Assembly: GCF_964656455.1 (NCBI RefSeq) | Contig: NC_135720.1 | Location: 109,132,696 to 109,196,695, forward strand | Length of the DNA stretch: 64,000 bases | Reading direction: 5' to 3' | Source of the DNA: Halichoerus grypus | Lineage: Eukaryota > Chordata > Mammalia > Carnivora > Phocidae | Shown: in pieces, positions 60,360 through 64,000 of the stretch | Layout of the letters: the number at the start of each line of letters is the position of its first letter | Position numbering within the stretch: position 1 is the first letter of the stretch | Translations under genes and position numbers: made by a program | Notes under the pieces: model-generated | What the model saw: the letters and a program-made list of their open reading frames with translations, nothing else | What the model was told of the DNA's origin: nothing | Database searches by the model: none

Positions 60360-60740
60360 CTCCCATATACAGGGAGGTTGGGTTTCCTGGGAAGCAAAGT
60401 CTCAGCCAGATGTTTATTAGAGAGGGCCCTTGGGACCAACAGCTGTGGAAGGGAAAGGAAAGATGCAGGACTTGGCAGACAGAGAGGCTGAGCTGTGATA
60501 GAGTCCTGACAAAGGCCTCAGGGGCTCTGGCACTGAGCAAGTCCTTTGGAGTTGTCCCAAGTTGAGGCAATGGGACAGGGCTTTTCTACATTAAGAATGA
60601 TCAGTCACTGGGTGTGGGCCTGCCCATGGAAGAGGCAAGGCTTTGAATGAGGCAGTTTTCTTCAGCTGAGAAAATCTCCAAAGAGGGTTGACAACTGAGG
60701 ACTTGCTGCTAATGTACTCTTAGGAGGTGGAGGAATAAGT
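60360..60740. repeat. possible old interspersed repeat, family not assigned
   Basis: The text GGTTTCCTGGGAAGCAAAGTCTC, GCTGTGATAGAGTCCTGAC, AAAGGCCTCAGGGGCTCTGG and CTTCAGCTGAGAAAATCTCC feels like a dispersed mammalian LTR/MER-type repeat. I cannot name it, so treat as tentative. Confidence 0.3.
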
Positions 60741-61391
60741 CCTTCATTCTTGTTTTTCACCCTAAATTTTATTTTCCTCAGCCCCCAGCCCCCACCTCTG
60801 GTAATCACCAATCTATTCTCTGTATCTATGAGTTGTTTTGTTTTGTTTTTTTTTTAGATTCCACATATAAGAGAGATCCTACAGTATCTGTCTTTCTCTG
60901 GTCTGAATTATTTCACTAAGCATAATGCCCTTGAAGTCAGCCCATCCATGTTATCACAAGTGGCAAAACTTAATTCTTTTTTGTAATTGAATAATATACA
61001 TATGTGTCTCACAGTTTCTTTATCCATTCATCAAATGACTAGGTCATTTCCATATCTTGGCATTGTAAATAATGCTGCAATGAACACAGAGATGCATATA
61101 TCTTTTTAAGTTAGTATTTTCCTTTTCTTTGGCTCAATACCTAGAAGTGGAATTGCTGGACCATATGGTAGTTCTATTTTTAGTTTTTTGAGGAACCTCT
61201 ATACTGTCTCCCATAGTAGCTGCACCAATTTACATTCCCACCAACAGTGCACGGGGGTCCCTTTTCTCTACATTCTTGCCAACACTTGTTATTTCTTGTC
61301 TTTTTGATAATAGCCAATATCACAAATGTAAGGTGATATCTCATTATGCTTTTGATTTGCATTTCCCTTATGATTAAAGATGTTGAGCATC

Positions 61392-61416
61392 GTGCTTGCT
61401 TCGGCAGCACATATAC
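61392..61416 (+). pseudogene. U6 snRNA 5' fragment (tailless retropseudogene)
   Basis: GTGCTTGCTTCGGCAGCAC, then ATATACTAAA, matches the first 29 nt of U6 snRNA with one C-to-T change (61392-61420). The sequence stops there, without an A tail. TAAAGATGTTGAGCATC occurs perfectly at 61375-61391 and 61417-61433 as a target-site duplication, its TAAA shared with U6. The other ~75 nt of U6, including the stem loops needed for splicing, are absent, so it is not functional. The host is the old L1. Confidence 0.93.
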
Positions 61417-62146
61417 TAAAGATGTTGAGCATCTTTTCATGTGCCTGTTGACCCTCTGTGTGTCTTCTTTGGAAAAACATCTATTCAGATCTTCTGCCCA
61501 TTATTAATTGGATTGTTGGGGTTTTTTTGTTGTTTTGTTTAGTTTTGCTTTTGAGTTGTATGGGTTCTTTATATTTTGGATATTAGCCCGTTGTCACATA
61601 TATGATTTGTAAATATCTTCTCCCATTCAGTAGGTTTCCTTTTCATTTTGTCGATTGTTTCCTTTGCTGTGCAGAAACTTTTCAGTATGATGTAGTCCTA
61701 CTTGTTTATTTTTGCTTTTGATGTCAGATTCATAAATTCTTACTGCCTTCTAGGAGTTTTATGGTTTTAGGTCTTACGTTCAAATCTTTAATCCATTTTG
61801 AGTTAATTTTTGTGTACATTGTAAGATAGTGGCCCAGTTTCATTCTACTGCATGTAGCTATCCAGTTTTCCCAGCACCATTTGTTAAAAAGACTGTCCTT
61901 TACTCATTGCATATTCTTGTCTCCTTTGTCATTAATTAATTGGCCATGTATGTATGGGTTTGTTTCTGGGATCTTTATTCTGTTCCATTGATCTGTATGT
62001 CTGTTTTTATGCTGATACCACATTGTTTTAATTATTATAGCTTTGTAATAGCTATAATAGTTTTAATTATTATAGCAGTGTGAAATTGGGGAGCACAATG
62101 CCTCCAGCTTTGTTTTCCTTTCTTTAATATTGCTTTTGCTATTGTC

Positions 62147-62184
62147 TGTGTGTGTGTGTGTGTATGTGTGCATGTGTGTGTGTG
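62147..62184. repeat. (TG)n microsatellite within old L1
   Basis: TGTG runs interrupted by TATG and CATG, replacing L1 sequence downstream of the TTGCTATTG text. Confidence 0.88.
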
Positions 62185-62209
62185 CAATTCCATAAATTTT
62201 ATGACTGCT

Positions 62210-63840
62210 TATTTTTTTATTTTTTATTTAAATTCAATTAGGCAACATATAGTACATCATTAGTTTCATATATAGAGTTCAATAATTCATTAGTTACATA
62301 TAACACCCAGTGGTCATCACATCACGTGCTGTCCTTAATGCCCATTACGCAATTACCCCACCCCCCCACCCACGTCCCCTCCAGCAGCTCTCAGTTAATT
62401 TCCTATAGTTAAGAGTCTCTCATGGTTTTTCTCCCTTTCTGATGACTTCCCATTCAGTTTTCCCCCGCTTCCTCTATGATCCTCTGCACTGTTTCTTATA
62501 TTCCACATATAAGTTTAACCGTATGATAATTGCCTTTCTCTGAATGACTTATTTCTCTCAGCATAATACCCTCTAGTTCCATCCATGTCAATGTAAATGG
62601 TAAGTATTCATCCTTTCTGATGGCTGAGCAATATTCCATTGTATATATATATACCACATCTTCCTTATCCATTCATCTGTCAATGGACACCTCACCTCTT
62701 TCCACAGTTTGGCTATTGTAGACATTGCTGCTATAAACATTGGGGTTCAGGTGCCCCTTTGGATCAATACATTTGTATCTTTGGGGTAAACACCTAGTAG
62801 TGCAATTTCTGGGTCATAGGGTAGCTCTATTTTTAATGTCTTGAGGAACCTCCATACTATTTTCCAGAGTGGCTATACCAGCTTGCATTCCCACCAACGG
62901 TATAAGAGAGTTCCCCTTTCTCCACATCCTTGCTAACATTTGTTGTTTCCTGACTTGTTAATTTTAGCCATTCTGACTGGTGTAAGGTGGTATCTCATTG
63001 TGGTTATTTTTTTTTAAATTTTTTTTATTATGTTATGTTAATCACCATACATTACATCATTAGTTTTTGATGTAGTGTTCCATGATTCATTATTTGCGTA
63101 TAACACCCAGTTCTCCATGCAGAACGTGTCCTCTTTAATACCCATCACCAGACTAACCCATCCCCCACCCCCTCCCTTCTAGAACCCTCAGTTTGTTTTT
63201 CAGAGTCCATAGTCTCTCATGGTTCATCTCCCCCTCCGACTTCCCCCACCTTCATTCTTCCCCTCCTGCTATCTTCTTCTTCTTCTTCTTTTTTCTTTTT
63301 TAACACATAATGTATTATTTGTTTCAGAGGTACAGATCTGTGATTCAACAGTCTTGCACAATTCACAGTGCTCACCATAGCACATACCCTCCCCAATGTC
63401 TATCACCCAGCCGCTCCATCCCCCCCACCCCCCACCACTCCAGCAACCCTCAGTGTGTTTCCTGAGATTAAGAATTCCTCATATCAGTGAGGTCATATGA
63501 TACATGTCTTTCTCTGATTGACTTATTTCGCTCAGCATATCATTGTGGTTTTGATTTGTATTTCCCTGATGACAAGTTATGTGGAGCATTTTTTCGTGTG
63601 TCTGTTGGCCATTTCTTTGTCTTCTTTGGAGAAATGTCTGTTCATATCTTCTGCCCATTTCTTGACTGGATTATTTGTTTTCTGGGTGTTGAGTCTGATA
63701 AGTTCTTTTTAGATCTTGGATATGGTGAACCCTTTATCTGATATGTCATTTGTAAATATCTTCTCCCATTCCATAGGCTGCCTTTTAGTTTTGTTGACTG
63801 TTTCCTTTGCTGGGCAGAAGCTTTTTATCTTGATGAAGTC
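62210..63840 (-). mobile_element. middle-aged L1, 5'-truncated, inserted in the older L1
   Basis: Antisense L1 from the poly-T and 3'UTR (CAACATATAGTACATCATTAG) through ORF2 to GCTTTTTATCTTGATGAAG at 63840. Older-L1 sequence (TATTTATTTCTTTGAAC) then follows. Its 3'UTR is distinct from both young lineages. Interrupted at 63006-63536 by a further L1. The duplication at the outer ends is unclear (CTTATTT-like on both sides). Confidence 0.85.
63006..63536 (-). mobile_element. L1 3' end with two-module 3'UTR, innermost of a nest
   Basis: 531 bp: poly-T, module 2, a CTTCTTCTTCTT joint (about 63277-63295), module 1, and the last bases of ORF2 up to CTTATTTCGCTCAGC. The duplication AT(C/A)TCATTGTGGTT lies at 62992-63005 and 63537-63550. 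Same lineage as the elements at 25880 and 40065. Confidence 0.95.
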
Positions 63841-64000
63841 TATTTATTTCTTTGAACAATTTCATTGGAATTTTGATATGGATTGCATTGAATCTGTAGA
63901 TTGCTTTGAGTAGCATAAACATTTTAACAATGTTGATTCTTCTAGTCCTTGAACACAGAATATCTTCCCATTTATTTGTGTGTTCTTCAATTTCTTTCAT
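63841..64000 (-). mobile_element. old L1 resumed (right part), runs off the window
   Basis: CATTGGAATTTTGATATGGATTGCATTGAATCTG (antisense of the ORF2 'IPIKIP' region) to the window end. It continues the ORF2 position reached before 62205. The 71-codon minus-strand frame here is an ORF2 scrap. Confidence 0.8.

Larger units (their letters stand above)
60755..62205 (-). mobile_element. old L1 (L1MA/MB-like), left part
   Basis: Antisense old L1 from its 3'UTR (TCCACATATAAGAGAGATCC on +) through the C-terminal part of ORF2. ORF2 scraps are readable at 61289-61440 on the minus strand, and the antisense start of the 'ttgctttggctattc' region appears near 62120. It is interrupted by a U6 fragment at 61392 and a younger L1 from about 62210, and appears to resume at 63841. 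Confidence 0.88.

Overview
The window looks like mammalian nuclear DNA, most likely from an arctoid carnivoran (the bear, seal and mustelid side of the dog-like carnivores). Eight tRNA-derived Can-SINEs carry the arctoid-type head (GGGGYGCCTGGGTGGCTCAG). At least ten L1 3' ends belong to carnivore L1 lineages, over a background of old eutherian repeats (L2, MIR, Tigger1, hAT/MER). Species cannot be resolved from this alone. There is no bacterial or viral genome structure.

The only protein-coding gene I can support is a piece of KIF6 (kinesin-9 family) on the + strand. Three consecutive exons lie at 47405-47510, 48596-48734 and 52977-53192. They have canonical AG/GT borders and compatible phases, and encode the segment after the motor, including a coiled-coil stretch. 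No earlier or later KIF6 exon was recognised, so 1-47404 is probably one long intron (or part of one) and 53193-64000 the next. A 91-bp unit at 56605-56695 has exon-like borders and fits the phase of the last exon, but is not part of the KIF6 protein I know.

Layout. 1-25 kb: old repeats (L1M, L2, MIR, a near-complete Tigger1 with an L1 tail inserted), Can-SINEs, microsatellites and unannotatable intron. 25.9-30.3 kb: a 5'-truncated L1 on the minus strand. 31.2-37.4 kb: a full-length L1 on + with a 13-bp target-site duplication, a GC-rich 5'UTR with tandem repeats, and broken ORF1 and ORF2. 38.6-39.8 kb: a twin-primed (5'-inverted) L1. 40.1-47.2 kb: a second full-length L1 of a different lineage, with an unrelated T-rich 5'UTR, a two-module 3'UTR and a 108-bp L1 tail inserted in its ORF1. 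47.4-53.2 kb: the KIF6 exons. 54-60 kb: L2, Can-SINE and a second twin-primed L1 at 56.7-57.3 kb. 60.7-64 kb: a three-layer nest of L1s, whose oldest layer also holds a 29-nt 5' fragment of U6 snRNA flanked by a 17-bp duplication.

No new defence system or gene cluster is present. The points worth a second look are the retrotransposition structures: the tailless U6 fragment, two twin-priming events, nested L1s, the two-module L1 3'UTR, two unrelated L1 5'UTRs, a possible retroposed ERV RNA tail and the orphan exon next to KIF6. All repeat family names are by eye, without a library search.
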